Below are positions 1 to 7,255 of a stretch of 64,000 nt of DNA, piece after piece; position 1 is the first letter of the stretch, and the number at the start of each line of letters is the position of its first letter. Under the pieces are notes generated by a model. That model searched no databases. It was not told the DNA's origin and saw only the letters and a list, made by a program, of their open reading frames with translations. The DNA is taken from positions 124,001 to 188,000 of the forward strand of contig CAYVCQ010000004.1 in the NCBI GenBank assembly GCA_964450405.1, written 5' to 3'. Source of the stretch: WRGT01 sp964450405 (GTDB lineage: Bacteria; Spirochaetota; UBA4802; UBA5550). The translations under genes were made by a program, and so were the position numbers.

Positions 1-1
1 G

Positions 2-2689
2 AAAAGCGGTGTTAACCGTGACAGCTCAATTAATTTCTGGGGATGGCATCTTTTCTTTGGTCTTGTAGCATTTGAAAAAGCTGATACAAAAAGACACTTC
101 AGACTTCTGCCTCTATCGTGGATTACCTGGGATGAAGCATCCGATGAGAGGATCAAAGTTATTTTTAATTATATCTCTTACAAGGAGAAGGAAACAGAAT
201 ACCTTGTGTTCTTCCCTTTTTACGGCTATCAGAGAGAGGGTGAATCATACAGCAGGGGTTACCTCCTGAACGCCTTCTGGCATGAATATGGTCATGAAGA
301 AAACATGCATGATTATACTGTTCTATGGCCTATTGTAAACATTTACAATTCACCAAAAAAAAGCGGATGGAGAGTGCTGCCTCTTGTCTGGCACAAAAAC
401 AGGATCGAAGAAAATCAATCGCACAGTTCAACTTTTACTCCCATCTGGATGGATATTAATAGCAGGAATATTGCCGATGGTTCAACAACATACAGACTTA
501 ATCTCAGCCCTATTCACTTCTATAAATATAACGAAGAAGTGAATGAAGAGAAAAATGAAAAGTCTAAACTATGGTTCAGCACTATACCGGTTGTTTTTTA
601 TAAATACAATGAAACATTAAGCAGGTATAATATAATTGAACAGTATGAAACTTTATTAAACAAAAATAAAAAAATTTCAGGAGAGCCAAAAACCGGGGAA
701 TATACAACTTCAAAAACAACTCACTGGCTGTTCCCGTTTTACTTTGTCAGCGAAACCGGCATAGATGATAAAACAAGGGAGACATCAACTTCCGACTACA
801 CATTGGTTGGTCTCCCATTTCTTTACTATCACAGTATAACCGATATTAATAGAAAAGCAGAAGGTGATGGGAAAACGAAGAAAAAAGGTTCACTCTTTGT
901 TATGGGTTACTACAATGAGTTTTCTTCGGAGATGAATTCTTCAAATATACTTTTCGGATTATACGCCAGCGAGAAGTTCTCCTCAAAAGAGGATTACTCA
1001 TACAGTCTGTTATATGGTTTATTTAGTATTTCAAATCTTGATGGAAACTATCAGAATTATTTCCGGCCGTTTTATTATTATGGAAACGATCACGGCAGGC
1101 GTGAGAAATCTGCTCTTATGGGATTATTTCGTGTTTCCGATGATTCAGTTACAGGAAACACCGGTACTTCATTGCTGTATTATCTTTTCAGCACTTCACT
1201 TCTTCATTACACTATTGAGCCGGATAAGACTCCAATCACTGTTGGAGAGAGAGAAACATGGGGTGTTCCATTCTTTTATTACAGTAACGTAGAATCAACC
1301 GATTCAAAAATAAAATACAGCAAAAACAATTCATTCTCACTTCTACATTACAGAGAGAATGTTGAAGAAGCTTCAGGAAATTCATATACCTTCTGGGCAC
1401 CGATTATACCTCTCTACTATTATTCAAGTAGAGCGTCTGATGTTCCGGGAAAATCATACAGTGAAAAACATTCAGTATCTCTATTGCACTACAAAGAGTC
1501 TGTTAAAAATACCATTGAGGATTCATATACATTCTGGGCACCGATAGTTCCGCTTTACTATTATTCAAGCAGAGAATCTGATATCCCGGGGAAATCATAC
1601 AGTGAAAAGCAGTCAATATCTCTGCTGCACTACAAAGATTCTGTTAAAAATTCCGTTGAGGATTCCAATACTTTCTGGGTTCCGATCGTTCCGCTTTATT
1701 ATTATTCAAACAGAGAATCTTCAATTCCCGGACATCCTGAAAAATCTGAAAGTGAAAATCTTTCAATATCATTATTACATTATAAAGAAAGTATTAAGAA
1801 ACCATCGGAAGATTCCTATACATTCTGGGCACCGCTGGTACCACTTTTCTATTACAGTACCGATAACGAAAGCAGTCATACAAATATATTATGGCTGGCA
1901 GACATTGAAAAAGGTAAAAAATCCGATTATACACGTTTCTGGCTGCTCCCTGTTATATTTTCAAAAACCGGCAATGACGGATACTTTCACATAGCACCGT
2001 TATTCTTTTATGACTGGGACAAAAACAGTGATGACAATACATTTATTATATGCGGCCTTTATCTGCATAATATGCCCGGTTTCTCAAGACAGAATTTTCT
2101 TTATCTCTATGATCATATATCTGAGAGTAAAGAAAATCGTGATGAGTATTCATTCCTTTTTACAACGATAGAATACAATGTCGATCCTGAGATTAAAGAA
2201 ATGAGGGCCATGTGGGGACTCCTTGCCGATGCAGAATGGAACAGAAAAGGATATGACATTAAAGGTTTTCTCTATCTTGCTGCTGTTGAGCGGGATGGAG
2301 ATTATTTTCACAGCAGAGTGCTTCCTGTCTGGTATTATGAGAGCACTGAAAACTCGCATACGCTTCTAATTCCGCCAGCACTGACGTATGACAGCAAAGA
2401 TAGCGATGAAAGCAGATTCCAGTTGTGGGGATTGGGCGCACTCTGGTTTAGAAATTATAATCCGGCTGAAAAATCAGACTTTCAGGCAGCACTTCTTGGT
2501 ATACCATACTATAAATATCAGAAGGCGGAGAGAGGATATGAAACCCGCGGCAGTGTATGGGGACTTCTCTGGGAATATGAAACAGAAAAGGATACAGGCT
2601 TTTCAAAGTTCTCTCTTCTGAAGTTTGTATACAAGAGAGTCGAGATAGATGGCGAGGTTACACACAAGGTACTTGGTATATCATTCTGA
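2..2689 (+). CDS. Large aromatic-rich tandem-repeat protein, 5' end cut by window edge
   Basis: The reading frame is open from base 2, so the GTG at 206 is an internal valine and the true start lies left of the window. The visible 895 or so residues carry no recognisable catalytic domain. They are built from a recurring unit in which a proline is followed by aromatic residues (P-L-Y-Y-Y, P-F-F-Y-Y, P-V-W-Y-Y, P-L-F-F-Y), spaced about 40-60 residues apart, alternating with charged Ser/Asn/Glu/Lys stretches. Four units between 1331 and 1870 are close to identical (SLLHYKES ... TFWAPIVPLYYYSS), with periods of 47, 47 and 50 residues. Alternating hydrophobic/aromatic strands suggest a repetitive beta structure (barrel or solenoid) at the cell envelope, but that is inference. 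No function is assigned. Confidence 0.8.
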   Translation, partial: KSGVNRDSSINFWGWHLFFGLVAFEKADTKRHFRLLPLSWITWDEASDERIKVIFNYISYKEKETEYLVFFPFYGYQREGESYSRGYLLNAFWHEYGHEENMHDYTVLWPIVNIYNSPKKSGWRVLPLVWHKNRIEENQSHSSTFTPIWMDINSRNIADGSTTYRLNLSPIHFYKYNEEVNEEKNEKSKLWFSTIPVVFYKYNETLSRYNIIEQYETLLNKNKKISGEPKTGEYTTSKTTHWLFPFYFVSETGIDDKTRETSTSDYTLVGLPFLYYHSITDINRKAEGDGKTKKKGSLFVMGYYNEFSSEMNSSNILFGLYASEKFSSKEDYSYSLLYGLFSISNLDGNYQNYFRPFYYYGNDHGRREKSALMGLFRVSDDSVTGNTGTSLLYYLFSTSLLHYTIEPDKTPITVGERETWGVPFFYYSNVESTDSKIKYSKNNSFSLLHYRENVEEASGNSYTFWAPIIPLYYYSSRASDVPGKSYSEKHSVSLLHYKESVKNTIEDSYTFWAPIVPLYYYSSRESDIPGKSYSEKQSISLLHYKDSVKNSVEDSNTFWVPIVPLYYYSNRESSIPGHPEKSESENLSISLLHYKESIKKPSEDSYTFWAPLVPLFYYSTDNESSHTNILWLADIEKGKKSDYTRFWLLPVIFSKTGNDGYFHIAPLFFYDWDKNSDDNTFIICGLYLHNMPGFSRQNFLYLYDHISESKENRDEYSFLFTTIEYNVDPEIKEMRAMWGLLADAEWNRKGYDIKGFLYLAAVERDGDYFHSRVLPVWYYESTENSHTLLIPPALTYDSKDSDESRFQLWGLGALWFRNYNPAEKSDFQAALLGIPYYKYQKAERGYETRGSVWGLLWEYETEKDTGFSKFSLLKFVYKRVEIDGEVTHKVLGISF
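1331..1870 (+). repeat. In-frame coding tandem repeat, 141-150 bp period, 4 units
   Basis: Units begin at 1331, 1472, 1613 and 1763 with the codons for S-x-S-L-L-H-Y and end with W-A/V-P-x-x-P-L-Y/F-Y-Y-S. Two periods are exactly 141 bp and the third is 150 bp, from a three-codon expansion near SSIPGHPEK. The frame is preserved throughout, so selection acts on the protein repeat. Confidence 0.85.
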
Positions 2690-2794
2690 GGTTACTTATT
2701 CCGGATTTTATCAAATACTAAACAATATAGCATAGCTATAAAAAAATAATTGACTTTATCTCTCATAAAAAAGAAATGTATTAAAGCGAAACCA

Positions 2795-2868
2795 CGGGGC
2801 GTAGCGCAGTCCGGTAGCGTACTTGAATGGGGTTCAAGTGGTCGGAGGTTCAAATCCTCTCGCCCCGA
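2795..2868 (+). tRNA. tRNA-Pro (anticodon GGG)
   Basis: The cloverleaf can be folded by hand. The acceptor stem CGGGGCG (2795-2801) pairs with CGCCCCG (2861-2867), with discriminator A at 2868. The D stem is GCGC/GCGT, the anticodon stem CTTGA (2822-2826)/TCAAG (2834-2838) with loop ATGGGGT, and the T arm GGAGG-TTCAAAT-CCTCT. Anticodon positions 34-36 are 2829-2831 (GGG), reading proline CCC/CCU codons. The 3' CCA is not encoded and must be added by nucleotidyltransferase. An intrinsic terminator follows seven bases downstream. Confidence 0.95.
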
Positions 2869-2874
2869 ATAGAA

Positions 2875-2901
2875 AGCTCTGATAATATCAGGGCTTTTTT
2901 T
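2875..2901 (+). terminator. Intrinsic terminator after tRNA-Pro
   Basis: AGCTCTGAT (2875-2883), a three-base loop and ATCAGGGCT (2887-2895) form a 9-bp stem with one G-T pair, followed by a run of seven T. It may also slow transcription of the leftward cupin operon, whose 3' end lies at 2965. Confidence 0.85.
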
Positions 2902-2964
2902 ATATTCAGAAAATTTTAAATTACATCAAATCTCTCTCTGGCAAATACCGGCCGTTATTTAAAA

Positions 2965-3300
2965 TTACGTTTTAACCAGTATATTAAAAAGTTTTACATC
3001 AGTTAACGCTTCAATCCCATAATTTATCTCAGATTCCATTGCAACTATATCGCCCGCATTTAATATAAGCTCGTCACTATCTTTGTATAAAACTTTAGCC
3101 CTGCCTTCGATTATAATAAACAATGTTTCCATGCTGTAATACTCTTTATCAATACTTTCACCTTTTGCGTAGGAGAAAAAACGAATTTCAGTATTTTCAT
3201 TATCAATCAATGCTCTGCTTGCTATTTTATTGCCGGTATGTGTTATCATATCGGTCATAGCAACAGGTTCAAATGGTTTTATATTTTTTAAGTATTTCAT
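2965..3300 (-). CDS. Cupin-domain protein (second gene of cupin pair)
   Basis: A 111-residue single-domain cupin fold protein. The central strands carry the jelly-roll signature: Y-S-M-E-T-L-F-I-I-I-E-G-R-A-K-V-L-Y, then I-L-N-A-G-D-I-V-A-M-E. The usual metal-binding histidines of cupin motif 1 are largely missing (S-M-E instead of H-x-H), so it may be a non-metal or binding-only cupin. Its ATG overlaps the TGA of the upstream cupin by four bases (ATGA, 3297-3300), so the two are translationally coupled and probably act together. Substrate unknown. Confidence 0.8.
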   Translation of the reverse strand: MKYLKNIKPFEPVAMTDMITHTGNKIASRALIDNENTEIRFFSYAKGESIDKEYYSMETLFIIIEGRAKVLYKDSDELILNAGDIVAMESEINYGIEALTDVKLFNILVKT

Positions 3301-3653
3301 TGTTCCTCTTTAACAACAACAAGAAGCATTTTCATATCTTCTTTTGCCGTAACCTGATGTGGAATATTGGCAGGCATAATAACAAGTTGGCCTTTAGTTG
3401 CTTCAATTACTTCATCACCGATTTTTACGGTTGCTGTTCCATAATGTATATATATCAAAGCATCACCCTTTGCAGAATGCGGACCTACACCCTCCCCTTT
3501 TCCAAATGCAAGTGCAGTTAGACCTACACCTTTTTTCTGCGCCATAGTAACTGTTTCTATCTGTCCATCTTTACAGCTTACTAAACTGTCAAAATCTATA
3601 CTTTTTGCTTTCTCAACGTTCTTTATCAATTCCTGCATTTTAATACTCTCCAT
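3297..3653 (-). CDS. Cupin-domain protein (first gene of cupin pair)
   Basis: A 118-residue cupin. After an N-terminal helix (MQELIKNVEKAKSIDF) come motif 1 (GVGPHSAKGDALIYIHYG) and motif 2 (GQLVIMPANIPHQV), with His in both motifs. It is therefore a better candidate for metal binding than its downstream partner. Similar small cupins serve as sensory or storage-type beta-barrel proteins or detoxification enzymes, and nothing here fixes the substrate. It heads a two-gene leftward operon and is divergent from the SpoIIE phosphatase at 3840, with a 186-bp shared regulatory region. Confidence 0.85.
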   Translation of the reverse strand: MESIKMQELIKNVEKAKSIDFDSLVSCKDGQIETVTMAQKKGVGLTALAFGKGEGVGPHSAKGDALIYIHYGTATVKIGDEVIEATKGQLVIMPANIPHQVTAKEDMKMLLVVVKEEQ

Positions 3654-3716
3654 TTCGGATATAATTTTTCATATTTGATTATCACGATTCGGTTTCTTTA
3701 TATAAAATAATCAATT

Positions 3717-3735
3717 TGATATATTTAATATATCA
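3717..3735. promoter_or_regulatory. Perfect AT-rich palindrome between divergent genes, candidate operator
   Basis: TGATATAT-TTA-ATATATCA is a perfect inverted repeat (8-bp arms, 3-base centre) in the intergenic region shared by the cupin operon and the SpoIIE phosphatase. The outer TTGAT...ATCA halves look FNR/CRP-like, but the spacing is too long for a canonical site, so the binding protein is unknown. It could also arise by chance in AT-rich DNA. Confidence 0.35.
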
Positions 3736-3839
3736 TTTGAAGTAATAAATAGAAATGACCTAAGTCAATCACTTGAAATATAATGTTTTTAATACGATTT
3801 TACTTGACTAAAGAAATATAAACGGTTTCAATCATTAAT

Positions 3840-4904
3840 ATGGATAATAACAATAAAACTAAAACCAGTCCGACTCAGATGTTTTTTAATAAGATTTTCC
3901 CCGGGATTAAACCAGACAGCGATGGTATGGTCAATATCAAATTTAATGATATGCTCGAATTTTTCGACGAGGAATACGGACGGCATTTGAACAGAGTCTT
4001 CCAGGAAGAGTGGGAACTCAGCAAAAGACAGGATGAGTTGATAATGTTTGAAGAGGAACACTCCGATTCACTGGCACTTATAATGGAGAATGAGAGTCAG
4101 AAAATTCTGTTGAAAGAGTTTAACGACAAGCTTAATATACTTTTTGAAATGCATGCAAAAGACATGAAGATGGCCGAGAATGTTCAGCACAATCTTCTTT
4201 TCGAAGCCCCACCGGCAGTTAAAAATTTTGATATTGCTTTTCACTACCAGCCCTGTTCGTCGGTATCGGGTGATTTTTATGATTTTTATCTCGATAAAGA
4301 AACAAATAATCTGAAAGGACTTGTACTGGCCGATGTGTCTGGACACGGAATTGCTTCAAGTCTTCTTACAATTCTTGCAAAACCGATTTTTTTTAGAGAG
4401 TTCAACGGTAAAGATGATACACCGATCAATATTGTTCTTGATAAAATCAACGGACGTCTGATAAAACAAATGAGCTCTTCGGAGAAATACCTAACTGCAG
4501 TCTTACTCCGGTTTAACGGCAATAAAGCCGAGTATACCAATAGTGCGCATCCCGATATCATTATGCGAAAAGCATCTGACAATAGTGTGGCCCGTGTAAT
4601 ACCGGAAAATGGTTCAATACAGGGTAGTCTGCTTGGAATCGAAGCAGTGGCACAGCCTTTTACATCATATAACTTCAACATTGAACAGGGTGATTCTCTG
4701 GTTATATATACAGACTGTCTTACTGAAAGCCAGAACCCCTCCGGCGAAGAGTTTGGAGAAAATGGTGTAATAAAAGTACTCTCAAGAAGTGATGGGAGTG
4801 ATGCTGGATCAATATTAAAAAATCTTCTTGAGGATTTTCAGAATTTTACATCAGAAAAATATTTAAAAGATGATCTTAGCATAATTGTTCTAAAAAAATT
4901 ATAA
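3840..4904 (+). CDS. Cytosolic PP2C/SpoIIE-family serine phosphatase
   Basis: A 354-residue protein without membrane segments. Residues about 1-110 are mostly helical and rich in Glu/Lys, likely a coiled-coil linker or partner-binding region. Residues about 110-354 form the SpoIIE fold: AENVQHNLLF, then V-S-G-D-F-Y-D-F and L-A-D-V-S-G-H-G-I-A-S (metal-binding Asp and the DxxGHG signature), Y-T-D-C-L-T-E, and a terminal D-D-L-S-I-I-V. Family members dephosphorylate STAS-domain anti-sigma-factor antagonists or similar regulators. No clear Shine-Dalgarno precedes ATG 3840, so the start is the least certain part. No obvious partner gene is adjacent. Confidence 0.9.
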   Translation: MDNNNKTKTSPTQMFFNKIFPGIKPDSDGMVNIKFNDMLEFFDEEYGRHLNRVFQEEWELSKRQDELIMFEEEHSDSLALIMENESQKILLKEFNDKLNILFEMHAKDMKMAENVQHNLLFEAPPAVKNFDIAFHYQPCSSVSGDFYDFYLDKETNNLKGLVLADVSGHGIASSLLTILAKPIFFREFNGKDDTPINIVLDKINGRLIKQMSSSEKYLTAVLLRFNGNKAEYTNSAHPDIIMRKASDNSVARVIPENGSIQGSLLGIEAVAQPFTSYNFNIEQGDSLVIYTDCLTESQNPSGEEFGENGVIKVLSRSDGSDAGSILKNLLEDFQNFTSEKYLKDDLSIIVLKKL

Positions 4905-5112
4905 TGTTTATTATTTCATAGTTCAGTAATTCAGAATCTGAATGTTGCTTTATTTTTTTATTTAGATATTACTGTGGTACATTTTTTTTAACACTATATT
5001 ATCATTAAATTATTACACTTCTGTTTACTGAAAAATCATGAATATTCAAAAAAAAATTGTTCTCAACTCAATATTTGTATTATAATAATTCTATGAGGTA
5101 TATTATCATTTA

Positions 5113-6732
5113 ATGAAAACATATAACTACTCTGCTATAGAAATAGTAGAAATAAACGGTGTGAAGTTTTATATATTTTTGATGTCTGCTCTTGCAGTCA
5201 TAGCTTCTACATTTCAGATACTTGCAGGAATTGCTATTACTGAAATGCTAAAGACTTTTTTGTCATCTGCATTTTGTATTGTTCTGGCCTTTATAATATT
5301 GAAGCGTAAAAAAAAGAGATTATCTGCCGCTGTTTTAGTATGGATTGTTGCTTTTCTCTCAAATGCACTTATGATATTTTCACGCTACAATTATGTTCGC
5401 GTGTTTGGATGGCAATATGCAGCAGAAAGTATTCATATAGCAGGTTTGTCACTTATAATGCTGATACTTTTACAATTTTTTTACAACAAAAAGTTATATC
5501 TCGTATTTTATGTTTTTCATATAGTAAACTGGTTTTTATTTCTATATCTTGCTAAAACAAACGGTGTTGAGATGCCATTCGCTTCTATCACACAAGGTAA
5601 AGTTTTTCATGGTATAGTGCTTTCCCGTGAAATTTATTTTTACTTACTTCTTGTAGTAACAGGATTTATCTGCTATCGTAATATTCCTGTTATAGAGAAC
5701 TTCGACGCTATGACCATGCGGCAAAAAAAGAAAATCCGTGAACAATCGGAAAAACAGAAAGAGATTGCCGGAGCTGTAAAAGACAATGCAAGAACGCTCT
5801 TTGAGCAGGTGGATGAACAGAACGCGGAACTATCAAACTTTAACGAAAAACTTCAAAGCCAGGCTGCAACCTTTGAGGAAATATCTGCGACTATTGAAGA
5901 GCTTCTTTCTACTTCAGAGCAGATTACTGATCTTGCCCAGGACCAGGTTGCCGCAAACAGTAAAATGGAATTTACGATGCAGCAGTTTTTTGAGATAAAA
6001 GATCAGACTAAAAATAAATTGAATTCCTCACTTGAAAATCTGGATATTGTAGTAAAGCAGACTACTATCAGTAATGATATACTTATAAATGTTGAGCAAA
6101 CCATATATGAACTTAAAGCTCAAAGCGCAAAAATTGGCGACGCAATAATGGTTATTGTTGAGATAGCTGATAAGATAAATCTTCTATCTCTGAATGCAAG
6201 CATTGAGGCGGCACGTGCCGGAGAACATGGCAGAGGATTTGCCGTTGTCGCGGATGAAGTTGGAAAGCTGGCATCATTAACAGGTGAAAGCATTAAAGTA
6301 ATCGAGCAAGTGCTTTCCAAAAGTACACAACAGACAGAAAGCGGAGCAAAAATTATCAAATCCGTATCTGATAATGTAAAGATAATGATTGAGCAGATGC
6401 TTCAGAGTTCGCAAAAAATAGATGATTTGAGAGATAACATTTTCCTTGAAGAAAAGTTTTTAGCGGGTATAGACACTCAGATGAAAAAAAATGTAGAATT
6501 ATCCAATGCCACAAGCTCCGGTACAAAGGAGCAGAAGGATGCTCTGAACAATTCATCTCAAGCGATTGAAAAACTGAATCTGGAGCTGCTTGAAATGGCG
6601 GAGAGTATTTCAAAGATTGCAATAACTTCACAATTTATGTGCGAAAGCGCAAAGATACTAACCGAGCAGGCCGAGAAAAGCATTACTGATGAAGAGGAAA
6701 AAGATAAAGAGTTCGATATAGATGAAATTTAA
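5113..6732 (+). CDS. Methyl-accepting chemotaxis-like protein with six-TM N-terminus
   Basis: The N-terminal 200 residues contain about six hydrophobic helices (from KFYIFLMSALAVIASTFQIL to EIYFYLLLVVTGFICY) and no evident periplasmic sensor domain. A long cytoplasmic coiled coil follows. The MCP hairpin tip is clear: LLSLNASIEAARAGEHGRGF followed by AVVADEVGKLA, at about residues 360-390. There is no HAMP domain. This membrane-integral sensor class may detect membrane state, lipophilic ligands or electron transport, which is inference. The terminal EEEKDKEFDIDEI is not a CheR-docking pentapeptide. A dispersed inverted repeat separates it from the convergent PilZ gene. Confidence 0.9.
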   Translation: MKTYNYSAIEIVEINGVKFYIFLMSALAVIASTFQILAGIAITEMLKTFLSSAFCIVLAFIILKRKKKRLSAAVLVWIVAFLSNALMIFSRYNYVRVFGWQYAAESIHIAGLSLIMLILLQFFYNKKLYLVFYVFHIVNWFLFLYLAKTNGVEMPFASITQGKVFHGIVLSREIYFYLLLVVTGFICYRNIPVIENFDAMTMRQKKKIREQSEKQKEIAGAVKDNARTLFEQVDEQNAELSNFNEKLQSQAATFEEISATIEELLSTSEQITDLAQDQVAANSKMEFTMQQFFEIKDQTKNKLNSSLENLDIVVKQTTISNDILINVEQTIYELKAQSAKIGDAIMVIVEIADKINLLSLNASIEAARAGEHGRGFAVVADEVGKLASLTGESIKVIEQVLSKSTQQTESGAKIIKSVSDNVKIMIEQMLQSSQKIDDLRDNIFLEEKFLAGIDTQMKKNVELSNATSSGTKEQKDALNNSSQAIEKLNLELLEMAESISKIAITSQFMCESAKILTEQAEKSITDEEEKDKEFDIDEI

Positions 6733-6763
6733 ATTCACATTATAAACGTAAATTTTAATAAAT

Positions 6764-6832
6764 CTGTCATCCTCGCGAATGCTGAGATCCATTGTGTTTA
6801 AAAGTGGATACCCCTCTGACGGGAATGACAAA
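6764..6832. repeat. Dispersed inverted repeat, family A (TGTCAT...ATGACA)
   Basis: The element starts with TGTCATCCTCGCGAATG and ends with GACGGGAATGACA, giving imperfect terminal inverted repeats of the widespread TGTCATTCCCG...CGGGAATGACA type. It lies between convergent genes (MCP and PilZ) and could fold as a hairpin in either transcript. Degenerate relatives occur at about 17261, 26238, 42115 and 49002. Confidence 0.7.
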
Positions 6833-6890
6833 TAAATAGCGAATACTATTGAAAATATAATTAGAACTACTTTTAGATGAAAAACTAAAC

Positions 6891-7238
6891 TTATTTTAAA
6901 TCCGGTGAAAGGTAATAATTAAGCTTTTTTTCATCTTCCGGTGTAAGATCGATGAATTGCACACCTATTTCATAACCGCTTCCTTCCTGTGGGATTTCAA
7001 CTCTTACAACTTTTGCGTCTCCCTGAAAAAAATCAAAACTATTAGGTTTTAAAAATTTTACATTTATAACGGTTCCTATTTCAAGTAGTTTATCATTAAA
7101 AAAAAGAACACCTGTGGCACTTACATTCACTGTTTTACCGGTAACTATTCCGCTAAGACCCAGTCCTGCATCAGGCAGAATAATCCTGACATTGAAATCA
7201 CTTTTTATTCTTTTATACTTTCTTCCGTCATCGGCCAT
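6891..7238 (-). CDS. PilZ-domain protein (putative cyclic-di-GMP receptor)
   Basis: A 115-residue single PilZ domain. The N-terminus D-D-G-R-K-Y-K-R-I-K has basic residues where PilZ proteins have RxxxR, and N-V-S-A-T-G at about residues 38-43 matches the (D/N)-x-S-x-x-G motif. Both are needed for c-di-GMP binding, although the first motif is not a perfect RxxxR. It is the last gene of a leftward array, 17 bp after the SpoIIE phosphatase ending at 7256. A decayed copy of its 5' end lies at 13598-13678, so PilZ was probably part of the ancestral cassette. Confidence 0.85.
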   Translation of the reverse strand: MADDGRKYKRIKSDFNVRIILPDAGLGLSGIVTGKTVNVSATGVLFFNDKLLEIGTVINVKFLKPNSFDFFQGDAKVVRVEIPQEGSGYEIGVQFIDLTPEDEKKLNYYLSPDLK

Positions 7239-7255
7239 TGTAATCTCCTTTATAT

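Noticed and set aside
206..2689. GTG at 206 as the real start of the repeat protein
   Set aside because: The frame is open to the window edge and the upstream residues show the same aromatic pattern, so the gene begins outside the window.
3717..3735. Palindrome as an FNR or CRP site
   Set aside because: Half-site spacing is too wide for the TTGAT-N4-ATCAA type; kept only as an unassigned candidate operator.
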